Of a DNA stretch of 64,000 bases, positions 11,490 through 23,559 are shown piece after piece. The DNA is taken from NCBI RefSeq assembly GCF_002288925.2, contig NW_022098057.1, positions 64,905,641 through 64,969,640 on the forward strand, in the 5' to 3' direction. The notes under the pieces are model-generated. The model was not told the origin of the DNA and did no database searches. It saw nothing but the letters and a program-made list of their open reading frames with translations. The first letter of the stretch is position 1, and each line of letters begins with the position of its first letter. The DNA is from Delphinapterus leucas (Eukaryota > Chordata > Mammalia > Artiodactyla > Monodontidae). The position numbers and the translations under genes are program-made.

Positions 11490-11685
11490 AATGATAACTA
11501 ATATTCATTTGATGCCCTGTGATAATTTACTTATCATGTAATCATTACAACAAACCTATAAGTACCTACTGTTATAATTCCCTTTTTTAGAGGTGACAAT
11601 TGATAACTACTGTGTAGTTGAACCAATGATTGAAATGAGACAACTGGCTCCAGAGCCTCTGATCTTAACCAGTCTCTTTTAGTGT
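11490..11685 (-). mobile_element. MIR SINE relic
   Basis: Reverse-oriented MIR text: 'acctataagtacctactgtt' near 11555, then a weak 'gaggtgacaa' block, then 'ggctccagagcctctgatct' near 11647, as in the tRNA-related end of MIR. Diverged, with small gaps. Confidence 0.6.
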
Positions 11686-11689
11686 CCAG

Positions 11690-12320
11690 TTGATTCATTT
11701 ATTTAGTATTTATTGAGCATCTGTTATGCACCTGGTATTGAAAAAGATGAGGATATAAGGATGAATTAGCAGGATGTGTTCCACGCTTTCAGGAAACCAA
11801 CAGCCTAGTGGTGATACATAAATAAAATAATAGTCTCCCAAATTAATAATGACAAATGGGTATAGAAATGAAAGAGACGTACAGGGTACTTAAGAAAGAG
11901 GACTAACTTTGAAACTAAAGGAGGGGAGATGATATGGAAAGCCTCTTTATGTTAGGGACCTAAAGGATAGGTAGATTTTAGCCAGGCAAAGGGAGAGGTG
12001 GAGATGAAAAAACACTTTTCAGAAAAACATAATTTTTTTATGCAGATACCCTGCAGTGAGAAAGACCTCAGTCCCTAGGAAGACCTAAAAGAAGGCCAGA
12101 GTAACTTCAGTCTTGAGATTTCAGGGAATAGTAGTGTGTGATGATGCAGAGCAGGGATCATAGTAGGCATCGAAGCACTTACCAACAATTTGGTATATTA
12201 AGTGAAATGCAGTAGGTACAGGATTGGAGGGGGTCAAGAATGAAGGGTGGATAACTGCAAAAGCTTTGTAGGTGGTTTGTATAGTGAAAAAGCAGGATTA
12301 AATGACTTGTACGCTTGTTC
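11690..12320. mobile_element. Ancient mammalian repeat, L2-like
   Basis: It starts 'tttattgagcatctgttatg' near 11709 and continues with 'ttagccaggcaaagggagag' near 11978 and 'gcaaaagctttgtaggtggt' near 12257. These pieces occur in this order in a widespread ancient mammalian repeat often labelled L2-type. Family and strand are not settled. Confidence 0.45.
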
Positions 12321-13162
12321 ATTTGAACTAAAGAAAAATTCCTAAGTGTTCTATTCTAGAAATCTCCGAGCATCCAAGGGCTTTCCCTTTTCTTACAATA
12401 CCTTGATTTAATCTTTGTAGTGCTAGTAACTCAAAGGCAAAGCTCTTATTGGATTTATAATCCAATGAGAAATATAGCCCTTACATATGTGCCTGACTTA
12501 ATGACTCCTGCTGAGGTTGAATTGTGAGATGTTATCCATCTCCTCTCTGAAATATGAATTCTAGTTTAGTGGAATTCGTTGCCCATAATATCACTTTTTG
12601 GTATGACTTTTTTTTAAAGCCCATCAATAATATATTTTAAAGTGGAAAGCAATAGAATGCACACTATATATTTTCAGCTAGCTAGATGGAATTACATGCT
12701 AACCTTTTACTGTTGTCATAAAAGTTATCAAACGTTCGTAAATTAGCTTACAAAATGTATAGGCTTGTTAAAAGTTAAAACAAAATGTTGATATGTATTT
12801 GTATTTTTACATGCTTATATATAGTATATATTTTGAAAGTATATTGTTATTAAGAATTTTGTTCAAGTTTAGCTGTTGTTTAAAAAAACATGATATTTTA
12901 TATCGAATACCACCTTTCCCTCTGAAAGGTGATAGACAAAATAAAATGGTTGACTAATATAATCTATTTTATGTTTCTCAAGTCCTTTTATATTGCATTT
13001 TCCTTTTTATCTTTGATAGGCAATTCTAAAATCCATAATTTTAAAACAGTTTATCTATGAAATAAAACCAGGAATATTTTGAAAATCAGAAAATATACCA
13101 TACCTTAATGGCATAAAATACAAAGCAACTTCATCTTTTGTGGCAATTTAATTAGTTCGATT
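12321..13162. other. Unique AT-rich sequence, nothing recognised
   Basis: No exon, repeat family or RNA gene seen. Confidence 0.45.
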
Positions 13163-13261
13163 AAGCATGCCACAACTAAAAGATCCCACATGCTGCAACT
13201 GAAGATCCTGCATGCCTCAACTAAGACCCGGCACAGCTAAATAAATATTTTTTTAAAAAAG
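13163..13261 (+). mobile_element. CHR-type SINE, 3' fragment
   Basis: Contains 'gatcccacatgctgcaactg', then 'ctaagacccggcacagctaa' and an 'ataaatat' A-rich tail. This is the 3' half of a cetartiodactyl CHR SINE in + orientation, with its tRNA-related 5' half missing. The next L1 is inserted in its tail. Confidence 0.7.
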
Positions 13262-14179
13262 AAAGAAAATGGTGTCTTGCATACAGATGGCCAGTAGGCA
13301 GATGAAAAGATGCTCAACATGACTAATTATTAGAGAAAGGCAAATCAAAACTGCAGTGAGGTATCACCTCACACTGGTCAGGATGGCCACCATTAAAATG
13401 TCTACAAATAACAAATGCTAGAGAGGGTGTGGAGAAAAGGGAACCGCCCTACACTGTTGGTGAGAATGTAAGTTGGTACAGCCACTGTGGAAAACAGCAT
13501 GGAGATTCCTTAAAAAACTAAAAATAGAGTTGGCATATGATCCAGCAATCCCACTCCTGGGCATGTATCTGGAGAAAACTCTAATTCGAAAAGATACATG
13601 TTGTCCCAATGTTCATTGCAGCACTGTTTACAATAACCAAGGCACAGAGGCAACCTAAATGTCTATTGACAGATGAATGGATAAAGATGTGATATATATA
13701 CACAGTGGAATACTACTCAGCCATAAAAAGGAATGAAATAATGTCATTTCAGCAACATCGATGGACGTAGAGATTATCATACTAAGTGAAGTAAGTCAAG
13801 AAGAGAAACACAAATATCATCTGATATCACTTATATGTAGAATCTAAAATATGTCGCAAATGAACTTATGTACGAAACAGACTCACAGACATAGAAAACC
13901 AATTTATGGTTACCAAAGGGGAACAGGGATGGGGGAGGGATAAATTAGGAGTATGAGATTAGCAGATACAAACTACTATATATAAAACAGATTAACAGCG
14001 AGGTCCTACTGTATAGCACAGGGAACTATATTCAATATCCTGTAATAAACCATAATAGAAAAGAATATGAAAAAGAATATGTATGTATATGTATAACTGA
14101 ATCACTTTGATGTACACCAGCAACTAATACAGCATTGTAAATTAACTACACTTCTGTGAAAAAGAAAATGGCGTCTTGC
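13262..14179 (+). mobile_element. 5'-truncated L1 with 19-bp target duplication
   Basis: The last part of L1 ORF2 plus a cetartiodactyl 3' UTR ('tcctactgtatagcacaggg' near 14004; 'tgatgtacaccagcaactaa' near 14109), ending in a short A-rich tail. 'aaagaaaatggtgtcttgc' at 13262-13280 is repeated at 14161-14179 with one difference, so the insertion limits are well defined. The 5' end falls in the C-terminal part of ORF2. It is inserted in the A-rich end of the preceding SINE. Confidence 0.85.
13281..13840 (+). pseudogene. L1 ORF2 C-terminal remnant
   Basis: The + strand encodes the C-terminal segment of L1 ORF2p. A 61-codon open stretch at 13473-13658 reads '[19 protein letters not shown]' and then '[18 protein letters not shown]', matching the conserved L1 segment just before the ORF2 end. 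After a stop near 13656, further recognisable pieces follow, including 'SEVSQEEKHKY' near 13790. Endonuclease and RT domains are absent because the insertion is 5'-truncated, so no activity is possible. Confidence 0.8.
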
Positions 14180-14299
14180 TAGCAAAGAAAGGTAAAAGAG
14201 TCTTTATTCCACTTTCTGTGAGCCAGGAGTAAAATGAAATACATATATCCACTATTAATTCATAGTAGTAATTCTGGTATTTTGAATTTGACAAAGTGG

Positions 14300-14720
14300 G
14301 GGTTAAAAAGATCATAGTAGTCAGAGAAACTTGGGTTTAAATTCCAACTCTAATATTTACTTTCTTATGCCCTAAGGCAAATTTCTTAACCTTTCTGAAA
14401 TTCAATGTTCTAATCTTAAATAAGGGATAATAAAATTAACTGGTCAGATTGTTTTGGTGAAGACCTGAGCTAAAGTATGTAAAACTTATTTTCAATCCTA
14501 GCTGCACATTATGATCACCTAGAGAGACTTAAAAAATCCTTAAGTCAAGGCCACACCTCTAACCAATGAAATCAGAATCTCTGGGGGGCAGCACTCATGC
14601 ATCAGAAAATTTTTAGAAAGATCCCTGGGAGATTTTCTTCTGTAGCCAGAATGAAAACTGCTGATGTAAAAGCATGAGAACAGTGCCTTGCTTATGGTAG
14701 ACGTATTATAGATGTTAAAT
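14300..14720 (+). mobile_element. MIR SINE, split by a MER5A
   Basis: The first part (about 14300-14483) has the MIR order: a tRNA-like 'gggtttaaattccaactcta', then 'ggcaaatttcttaacctttc', then 'aagggataataaaattaact'. The last part (about 14663-14720) has 'aacagtgccttgcttatggt'. The two halves would be continuous without the DNA transposon between them. Confidence 0.6.
14484..14662. mobile_element. MER5A DNA transposon (hAT, non-autonomous)
   Basis: Near-palindromic ends: 'tcctagctgcacattatgat' at the left and 'gtagccagaatgaaaactgc' at the right. The core 'aatcagaatctctggggg' is typical of MER5A. It carries no coding capacity. It sits inside the MIR, so it moved after that MIR was fixed. Confidence 0.75.
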
Positions 14721-15054
14721 GGAACTAACTGAAACTAGTTGCCTTCAATTTATCTCAAACTTTTCCCTCCTGAAAAGATAAGGTGTAAGGTATATATAAA
14801 GTTTACTGAAAGATAGGAAAGGGTATAATAATTCTTTTTGACACAGAAAGATACTTAATAGAAAATTATAAGTAGCCTCTTCTCTTTAGACTTAAATGTT
14901 GAAATTTTATTTAGCTTATCGTATTATATATCAACAGAAAGTTAATTAAAAATATGTGTAATTATAATTGTGGGAAGCATAGGTGAATATGGACATTAGT
15001 TATTCATTCTACAATGCTTGAGTTTTATGATAAATGCATTTAGAATTACTTGTC

Positions 15055-15180
15055 ATTTTTTTTTTTTTTTTGGCTGTGCCCTGCAGCTTGTGGGATATTA
15101 GTTCCCCAACCAGGGATCGAACCCATGCCTCTTGCAGTGGAAGCACGGAGTCCTAACCACTGGACCACCAGGGAATTCCC
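15055..15180 (-). mobile_element. CHR-1-like SINE
   Basis: On the + strand: a T-run (15055-15071), then 'tggctgtgccctgcagcttg', 'ccaaccagggatcgaaccca', and 'accactggaccaccaggg' ending 'aattccc' at 15180. Read on the minus strand this is a short tRNA-derived CHR SINE with its A-tail. Flanks resemble an imperfect target duplication ('ttgtcattt' and 'ttatcattt'). Confidence 0.8.
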
Positions 15181-16008
15181 TATTTATCATTTCATAAGTT
15201 GCCATCTTTATGCTCATTTCATTAAATTGCATTATGAAAAGGATCTCCGTATTGTTCACAAATTATGACACTAAAAGTGATATATACTTTCCCCAATTTG
15301 TTTATTTCTAGCAATGGTATTATCCTTCTTTCAATGTAACATGCTCATAAACCTCAGGTCAACCTTGACTCATTTTTCTCATTTCTTAAATACAATCAGT
15401 TAACAAATTCTATAATTTCTTCTTGTTCTGGATGAAATCCAGTATTTGTCAAACTTGACTATACATAGATCTTGTCTTCCAGTGAGATGTGTCTGGGAGC
15501 CATTAGACCTGAAAGGTGGAAAATGAGGCCAAAGGAAAGAGTCTCAGGTCCACTCCCTGCCTCCGCTTCAAAGAGCAGCTCTGCTTTTAGGCATGTTAGG
15601 GTTCTTTGTATATGTGGTCTATGTATGTGTCATATAGTAGGGTTCATTTGAAAAAAACAATTCCTCTGTTAAAAGTTTGACAATCACTGATTCAGACTAT
15701 ATGGAACAATGCTAAAGAGTACATCACAATGAGAAGGAAAAAATTATGTTAACTTGTGGCTTCAGACTTTCTCTTGGAGAAGAAATTGTCTTTGAGAAAA
15801 TATCTTGATAAGTGATTTGGGTGACAATGCAGTTGGAGAGCATGAGTGAGCAGGAGATAAAGCACAGAAGAGGAAGCTAAACTGCTCTCTCTGCAGTTTG
15901 GGAGAGAGCAGAGAAGGGGAAAAGGTTTGTGGGAAGAAAGGAAGGACAGAAAGTGGATGGCATAGTGACATGCTGGAATGGCTCAAATGACTTTTAAGAA
16001 TAGAAGTT
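15181..16008. other. Unique sequence, nothing recognised
   Basis: No exon recognised. The 117-codon minus-strand open frame at 15762-16115 runs from this block into the next SINE and has no known match, so I treat it as chance. Confidence 0.45.
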
Positions 16009-16229
16009 GTTGGGTTTTTTTTGTTGTTTGTTTTTTTGCAATACGCGGGCCTCTCACTGTTGTGGCCTCTCCCGTTGTGGAGCACGGGCTCCGGACGCAC
16101 AGGCCCATTGGCCATGGCTCACGGGCCCAGCCGCTCTGCGGCATGTGGGATCTTCCCAGACCGGGGCACGAACCCGTGTCCCCTGCATCGGCAGGCGGAC
16201 TCTCAACCACTGCGCCACCAGGGAAGCCC
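16009..16229 (-). mobile_element. CHR-2 SINE, deletion type, with 13-bp target duplication
   Basis: Carries the full set of CHR-2 blocks on the minus strand and ends with 'ccaccagggaagccc' on the + strand. The poly(A) tail appears as an impure T-run at 16015-16037. 'aagaatagaagtt' flanks it exactly at 15996-16008 and 16230-16242. Open frames across it on both strands are artefacts of its GC-rich sequence. Confidence 0.92.
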
Positions 16230-16242
16230 AAGAATAGAAGTT

Positions 16243-19200
16243 TTTAATGAATAATCTTAAATTTGCATTCTGTGATTAATGTTTTTCCCTCAAACCTTCA
16301 ATGAAGTTTACTAAACACCAAGTTTTATTTTGTGAATCATAGAAAAGGGCTAATTTCTACATATGGGTCCTGCTCTGCAGAATGCTGTGGTAATCCATAA
16401 ACTGACCTAATGTGAAGCAGGAACTAAAATATGTGCCTGAGCATATAAGCCTCTAGTGATTTGCAGAGACCTTGGGAAGAGCATTAGGCTTTATACAAGT
16501 CATGGAAAGGGAGTTTGAACTACTTATTATCTAGACTGAAAACGGAAGGACAACTGTAGTCGATGAGTTAAAGGATATATGAGGAAGATGAAGCTTGTTT
16601 TATTATTGATAATCTGAAAAAAAGTCTTTTTCTGTTTATAAACATACTTGAAATATTTACTTTTAAACTTTTCTGTGTGGTATTTGGTGTCATGGATGGC
16701 TAATAACTCTTTCCCTTGGTTTCTGAAATAATAAAGGAATGAAATACATTACCTTATTTTTCTTTGGTTCACCAAAAGGTCACACTGTGCTGGAAAATTT
16801 GATGTTATAATTCTTTTGTGGTTCTACTTAGAGATAAAATTTAAGCAAACAAGGCAAAATGACATTTGAGGATTCTTTCTACTGTTGTGTATTCCTGGTT
16901 GAGTTATTTTGGAGAAGATATCCAAAGGAAGGCCTTTTTCCTTGCTTTGTCTAGACAGAAATATTAGAAAAGCAAGCCCTGTCAGCATTATGGTGTTGAA
17001 AAGATAGAAAAATGTCATTTTGATTTTTAGGAGGAACTGGAGAAAAATATTTGTGTTTTGAAGACAGATTTTGGAGTTAGCCATCTGTGTATCATAGAAA
17101 AAAATTCCGTTAGATATTGAAGGCAATTTTCTTGAAGATGTTTGTAGAGCTGAAACTTGGGGTAGGGAGATACTTGTTACCACCAGTTTATGAAACAGAA
17201 GAACAAAAAGGTTAGCCATGTAGATTGAAAATGAATTTCAAGTAAATCTTTTCTTTATTCTTTTCTTCGCACCAAATCTCAAAATAAGGTTGATAAATCC
17301 GCTAAATATGATGTGTTGTTGGCCTTTTTACATCTCCCCGTAATGCAGTGCATGCAGATAATGGAATCTATCCATAGTGTTATTACCCTATTTATCACTG
17401 GCTTTGAGCTTAGTAAACTCTCATAAGTTTTGCATTATGCAGCATCATTTAAAAGAGAATGGTGTTATAGTTGTTGAGGACATCTAATGATCTCAACCTT
17501 GATACTGTTGTGGATATTCTTGACTCTGTTTTCTAGCTTAGAAGCTCAAATTTGTAATTGCTTAATAATTGAATTAGTTCTCCTTTGGGGAATCTCCAAG
17601 ATAGTTACAAACATGATCTTTGCAGTATGAGGGGCAGTGCATTAAAGTGGAGATGAGAATTATTTGTTCCTCAAATAAATTACTTAGTATTTAAGCACAT
17701 AGCCAAAATAAAGTCATATTCTGATTATTCATTTTCTAAATACAGTTAATCTCTTGAGTACATTAACGTTTTAAAGTGAGTTTACTTCAGACAAATGCAG
17801 ATATTTAAGAACCTTATATTTGAAGTTTGCAAATCAAAATTCCATGGAACTTCCAAATACACTTTTTAGACATTTATAAAATTAGCTTATTGAAAAAAGA
17901 GATTGTTTGCTATTCAAAATTTAGTTATTAAAAATTTTTGTCTGGAGATTAAGTAGTATTAAACACCAGCAACATATTACTCAAATGCATAGCTGATCTT
18001 GAGTAATGTGATAACTTTTCTCTACTCAGTGTTTTTGATAAGGTCTTTTAAATAATTTGTTTTAGTGAAGCCATTGTGAATAAATGTGCAATGAAATATT
18101 CTGATGTATACAGTTTGTGGATAATGCCAATAATTTGCTAAAATTCTAAATAAAAATGCTTTATTATTTGTTGTTTCCTGATTCTCAAATTCTGAAAACG
18201 TGTTATCAAAATGCCATAGTATGTTGATAGAATATTACACCAAAAAAGGAGTTAGGGAGTTTCTTCAGGGGCAGTATCTGCATTCTCTTGACATTAACTA
18301 TGGGGACAGGCAATGTGCTGGGTATTTTACATACTTTTATTTATTTAATCTTCACAGAAAAGTCTCAGACTGTAGCATTTACTGTGTGATGTTAGGCAAG
18401 TTACTTACCATCTTCACATGCAAACCAGTTGTCTTTCAAGGGGAGATCAGTCCCTTGAAAGATATTACTATCTTTCTTTTGACTTTTTGTTCAGATTTTT
18501 CCCTCACTCATGGTTGAAGAAAAAAGAAATTTTACTTTCAAGCTATGACTAGTACCTTGTAGTAGATCAGTGACAGCTCACCAAGATATAGTCATGTGGA
18601 AAATATGTAAGCATCGTGATAGCCTAAGAGTAAACTGGGGATAGTGTATGGATTTTGTGTTGGGTATTTACCTTGAAAAGCAAGGTTTAAGTCAGGCACC
18701 TGATTTTCTTGCCTTTCACGTTACCTACATGTTAACATGGCCATAGTGGGGAGCTGGATTAGGATTTGATTTAGCTATAAGGACAATTTACCCTTTAAAG
18801 AATAAATTTAAGCTTCATTTTTCATTACTTAATATGCTGAAAATTGGAGGATTCAAAATGTGAAACATGGGAAATTTAGCTTAAAAGTATAAACTATTTA
18901 TTACAAACCCAGTTCTTACAGCTCTGATAGAAGTCCTATCATGGATTTGCTCCATTTCTTGGCAATAATGCTTACTGCAAGGTTTATACAAATTACCCAT
19001 AACTTTCTACTTTGTTGGAGCACTTTAATCTTTACTCAGAAGATTTTGGCGTGGGGTGATATTAGATGTCATACCAAAGGAGAGTGCAGTGCATTAGATG
19101 AGGAAGTCTTGACATAGTACGTTTGTCAGTAAATGTGTCTTATCTGAATATTATTTCTTTATCCTTATTGTATGTTAGAGATATTTTTCTGAAGAAGGAG

Positions 19201-20769
19201 TTACAGTGAGGATGAGCCTGCATTTTCAGGCAAGCTAGGATTGAAATTGGGAGAATCAAAGTCATTTTATCAAGGCCCTGTTAATCTGGTAAAGAGAAAC
19301 TCATTCTTTCACCTGCTCCAACTTATACCAATTTATAAATGATATTACTCCCATGCATGTCACACTGGAGGTGGAGAGCCAGCTTTTTCCTGCTGTACTG
19401 GCTTGGGCACCCACTGGAGCAACATGTTAGTTCCTGCAGGACCGCAAGGAGGATTCTGGCTGTTCAGGAAATAGAATATTCCCCTGTCCTGAAGCTAGGC
19501 TTATCTTTAGGAAGATGGCTGAGTGGAATGAGAATGTTAGTTTATAAATTCTGGAAACAATGTATGTGAGGATTTTTGTGTTTATGTATGTCCTGAAGCC
19601 AATTTTTCCCCAATGGGGTTTCTATTTTGCTGGCTCGTAGATAGCCTTCTCAATCCTATGTTTTCTACTCATTGTCATCTCACTGAATTGTATGACTTTC
19701 TGTTACTCTTTTGTTTGTTCACATGTCAGTAATTTTATATTGAAAAGTGAGAGTTCAGTTTGTATGAAGTACTTATGATTCTTACAGATTTCTATGAAAA
19801 ATTCATCCTGGTCACCCTAGCCCTTTTAATCAATAAACCACTGTTGAATATTATTAAGTTTCCCAAAAGCGTTAACAAGAGAATTGAAAATAAGTCCATT
19901 TGTTGATAAACACCACTTTTCAGATCAGTAATGTTAATGCTATATATGATGGGAAATATATGGCTCTCTTATAATTACTTTTTTTCCATAAAAAAACTGA
20001 AGAAAATTTTTGGTTGAACCTTCCACATTCTGGGCCCTTCTTGCACAATATGACTTAGTAGGAGTCTTTAATCTCCTTCCCCAGTGAAAAGAGCTAATGT
20101 AGAATAACATTTAAATTTACCAATAAAAATTCAGTTTGAAATGATATAGTGTACCTAGTCCATTGGTAAAGCTAAGATTAGAATATATCACATTGTAGGT
20201 AAGCTCTAAGACTCCGCTACCATTTCTTTTCTTGATTTTTGATTTCCTTAACTCAAAATCTTTCCTGTGGCAACCCAAGTGCATTGTAGGGATATAGGCT
20301 TTAGGGAACTCCCAGAATTCCCTGGTTGCTTAGAAGTAATATGTGGAATTCTAAAGAACTCTGTGTCTTTACATTTTTCATTATTAAATAATTACCTTTT
20401 AAAAATAATGGAGCACAAGCAAACAATAATTTTAGACCCCACTGTTCCTATCGTGTAGTGGATTCTTCCATTAGAAATATCTTTAAATCTTTCAACAAAT
20501 TATCAGATTCTCTGTTAGTACGTTCAGCTGGTAATATTTTCTTGGATTCAGTGTTTGAATATAGTGGATCTTAGTTGGTTGCTTTCACTGTTGCAGTAAA
20601 TTGCTTGGCTGTGTGAGGATTTTTTCCTGTTTGTCTTTCCTTTAGCAGTACTACCTGTTTGTTCCTGTGCATCTGAATGATAGAAAATTAACAGCCCTCT
20701 TGTTCTGTAATAGGATATGAATCCTTCTTGTTGTCCCCTCTTGTTGATATCTGTTCTTTCTTACTCTTT
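16243..20769. other. Unique AT-rich sequence, mostly featureless
   Basis: I see no exon or RNA gene. A MIR-like fragment lies at about 18280-18430 and is listed separately. The 131-codon minus-strand frame at 16824-17219 and the 105-codon + frame at 18200-18517 lack any similarity that I recognise. Confidence 0.45.
18280..18430 (-). mobile_element. MIR-like fragment
   Basis: 'ggcaatgtgctgggtatttt' followed by 'atttatttaatcttcacaga' is the core of a reverse-oriented MIR. The remainder is too diverged to align by eye. Confidence 0.45.
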
Positions 20770-21290
20770 CCCATATCACTAAATGGCACCTTCATCAACA
20801 AATAGATGAAAATCTAGGATTGATCCTTTGAGACTCCTGTTTCATTTATCCCACATTAATATACCATTAAATCCTGAGGACTCTAACCACAGAATATATC
20901 CTGAGGGCTACTTCCCGCCTTCTGTACCGCTGCCACCTTAATCTAAGCCACCATCATCTCTTGACAATTCTACTAAAACAGCCTTCTAGCTGATCTCTCT
21001 GCTTCTGCTTTTGCAGTAGCAGGATTAATCTTTTCAGTCTACCAGATAGTGTCCTGCTTAAGACATCCCAGTGAATCCCCAGGGCACATACCATAAAGTC
21101 AAAATTCCTTATCAAGGTTTACGAGGCCCTATACCATCTCGTGCCACTGATCTATTTTAACACATCTAATAGCACTAGTTCCCTTTCCAACTTAGCTCCA
21201 ACCCCACTGGCAGACTTTGTTTCCTGAGCAGCTAAGCCCTTTGCCTTCCTAAGGACTCTACATTAAATCTCATTCCTGGAACACATGGAA
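20770..21290 (+). mobile_element. L2 LINE relic, 3' region part 1
   Basis: Successive phrases of the L2 3' region in order: 'agccttctagctgatctctc' near 20980, 'gtcaaaattccttatcaagg' near 21098, 'ttacgaggccctataccatc' near 21119, and 'agctaagccctttgccttcc' near 21231. It is interrupted before resuming at about 21720. Confidence 0.7.
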
Positions 21291-21540
21291 TTAGAAATAT
21301 GCAACTGTGGTGTGGCAAGAACTTCTTCTCTATGAGGTAATAAAGTGGACTCTTGAGTGTTGACATTCCTGCTCCCAAAGTGTAAAAGGCAAGAGGCTTA
21401 CACTTGGTGAATTCTTTGCTCTATGTTGACTTAAAATATTACACATAGGCATCCACCAAGTGGAAAAAAATACTATTTGTATCATACATTTGTTTCATAT
21501 TTGTATCACTCGTTTGCTTCTTGGGTAGTAAGAGGAAATG
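21291..21540. other. Unassigned segment inside the L2 relic
   Basis: About 250 bases between the two L2 parts that I could not place. It may be diverged L2 or an older insertion. Confidence 0.35.
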
Positions 21541-21683
21541 AAAGCAACCTTACATATATACACTAATATGTATAAACTGGATAACTAACAAGAACCTACT
21601 GTATAAAAAAATTAATAAAATTCAAAAATTCAAAAAAATATATATATAATGTACCCTCAAAAAAGAAAAAAAAAGCAACCTTA
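21541..21683 (+). mobile_element. Very short L1 3'-end insertion with 12-bp target duplication
   Basis: Only about 119 bases of L1 3' end and tail (21553-21671), including 'tataaactggataactaaca' and an A-rich end. 'aaagcaacctta' flanks it exactly at 21541-21552 and 21672-21683. This is an extreme 5' truncation of a cetartiodactyl-type L1. Confidence 0.75.
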
Positions 21684-21719
21684 AGTTCAGCCTAAGTCAT
21701 AATTACCAAGTGTTTAAAC

Positions 21720-22080
21720 CCAGCAGCCTTCACGTCTGGCCTAGTTCAGCTCCTCTGCCTCATTTTGTCATAGTTGGCTTTGTCTTGTCATAAATACCAC
21801 ATCCACAGAGAAGACTTCTCTAATGCCCAATCTGAAGAAGTCACTTAATCATTCTGTTGCATCAACCTGTTTTTAGTATTCTACATGACACGCATTTCTG
21901 AGTTTTTCTTGTTCGTCCATTTGTTTAGCTAACTATCCATCCATGCTCCCATACATTCAACTACTGTCTTCCTTCACTAAAATATAATCTACAAGGGAGC
22001 AGGGACCTGTGTGTCTTATTCCTAGCACCTAGAACAGTGCATAAAATAAATATTCAGGAAATATTCGTTGAATGAATTTT
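21720..22080 (+). mobile_element. L2 LINE relic, 3' region part 2
   Basis: Contains 'gagaagacttctctaatgcc' near 21809, 'acaagggagcagggacctgt' near 21991, 'cctagcacctagaacagtgc' near 22021 and the terminal 'attcgttgaatgaa' ending near 22076. These are the L2 3' end in order. Confidence 0.75.
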
Positions 22081-23559
22081 TTATTTCAGCAAGTAATTTC
22101 AGCTGTTGAATAGTTTATGTTCCTGAGATATTTAAGTAAAAAATAGCAAAAAGTTAGAATATTGCTACAATGACCTCTCTTTATAGGGGATTCTGGAACT
22201 AATGATTGAGTTATGGTTTGTGCTTCCATTTCATACAATAAATAAATTATCCTGTTTAATTATTTTCAACTGACAAAAGTGTGTCTCTCTGAGGATGTTT
22301 TTCCTAAATTGGATTTTATGTACACTAACAGTAAAATAAATTCAGGTATAAAAGTTTTAAGGTTTTCTGAATGAAATAGAAATAAATTAGTTCCATAGGA
22401 GCTGAGAAAGGAAGTGGATTCCTCTATTTTGTAATTCATGCTGTATTTGTTACAAGGAAAATTTTAGTATTCCATTAAATACCATAATTACAAAGACTTT
22501 TTTGTGTTTTTAACTTTTGACCTAGTTAGAGTGATCGTTGTAACTGTTGCTCCAGGCATGCTTCTAGGTTCCTTATCTACCAATTTTGCATGTTGTATGT
22601 GTGCGACAGTCACTACCCTCAGTGAAAGGATTTCAAAGATATTCAGAAAAGACATTCTCAAGGAGTTCATTATAGAGCAGAAAGACACACAGATAACTAA
22701 TCATGACATTACGTGTTGTGTTTTCTTTGTGCTGTGAGTTGAATGCTGTGGAAAAGTAGATAATGAAGTAACATCTTGCTTAGGATCTTTGGAGAAGTCT
22801 TCATAGTGAATGTTTGTTTTAATGATATCTTCACATTTGTATACCACCTGAAGAAAAAAATTGGACACTCTTAAAGAATAAAGTATCTTTATGATCCAAA
22901 TAACTGTATCTCTAATGGTGTAATTTTTGATAGGTGATAATCAATGGAACAAATAGTTTGGTAATTAAGTCTTTTCCAATGTCCTTATCAGAAGGGCCAG
23001 TTTCAGATACTTAGTCAGGTCCTAGTAACTTCCTGACGATGTTAACCATCTGGCTCATGCACCCCACTAATTCTGCTTTCATTCTAAGGTTAGTGAAGAA
23101 ACAATGGCAATTTTAAAATATATTTTTCATGCTTACCTTGTTGATACAATATCAGGTTGTAGAGAAGTGCAGTTGATATCCAAAAGGTCAATGTACACAG
23201 CTTCAATATTAGTAAGCTACAAAGAAGAGTTAGTAATGTTCTGACATTTTTGTTCCTCACTTTTGTACTTTGAGGTCAGCATTGAATCAAACTTGAAATT
23301 TCCTGGGGACCAGTGAAAAAGAGAGCCTTATTAAGGGAAAAGAAGAGCAAAACAAAAGAAAAATACAATTGTAGAGTAAAATGTGCTGTTTTGATTCAAA
23401 AGCCCATATATACTGAAGACCAGGATATGATGAGGACAAAAATATGTTGCTTTTCTCATTTATCTTTAAAGCTGTTCATCTCTTGCTGTTATATCCAGCA
23501 GGCTCTTTGAAGAGCTATTATTGTGTTTTGACTTCAGAAGCAAAGGATACATTTTGTGC
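22081..23559. other. Unique AT-rich sequence, nothing recognised
   Basis: No exon, repeat or RNA gene recognised. Overlapping opposite-strand open frames at 22488-22737 are uninformative. Confidence 0.45.

Noticed and set aside
15055..15180. tRNA gene from the tRNA-like sequence of the CHR SINE
   Set aside because: It is the tRNA-derived head of a SINE with an A-tail and would not fold as an intact tRNA.
16824..17219. 131-codon minus-strand open frame
   Set aside because: Low-complexity, Phe/Leu/Lys-rich translation with no known similarity, no splice context and no neighbouring coding frames.
20300..20330. 'gaattccctggttgctta' as the head of a + strand CHR SINE
   Set aside because: Only about 10 bases match the SINE head and nothing after it fits.
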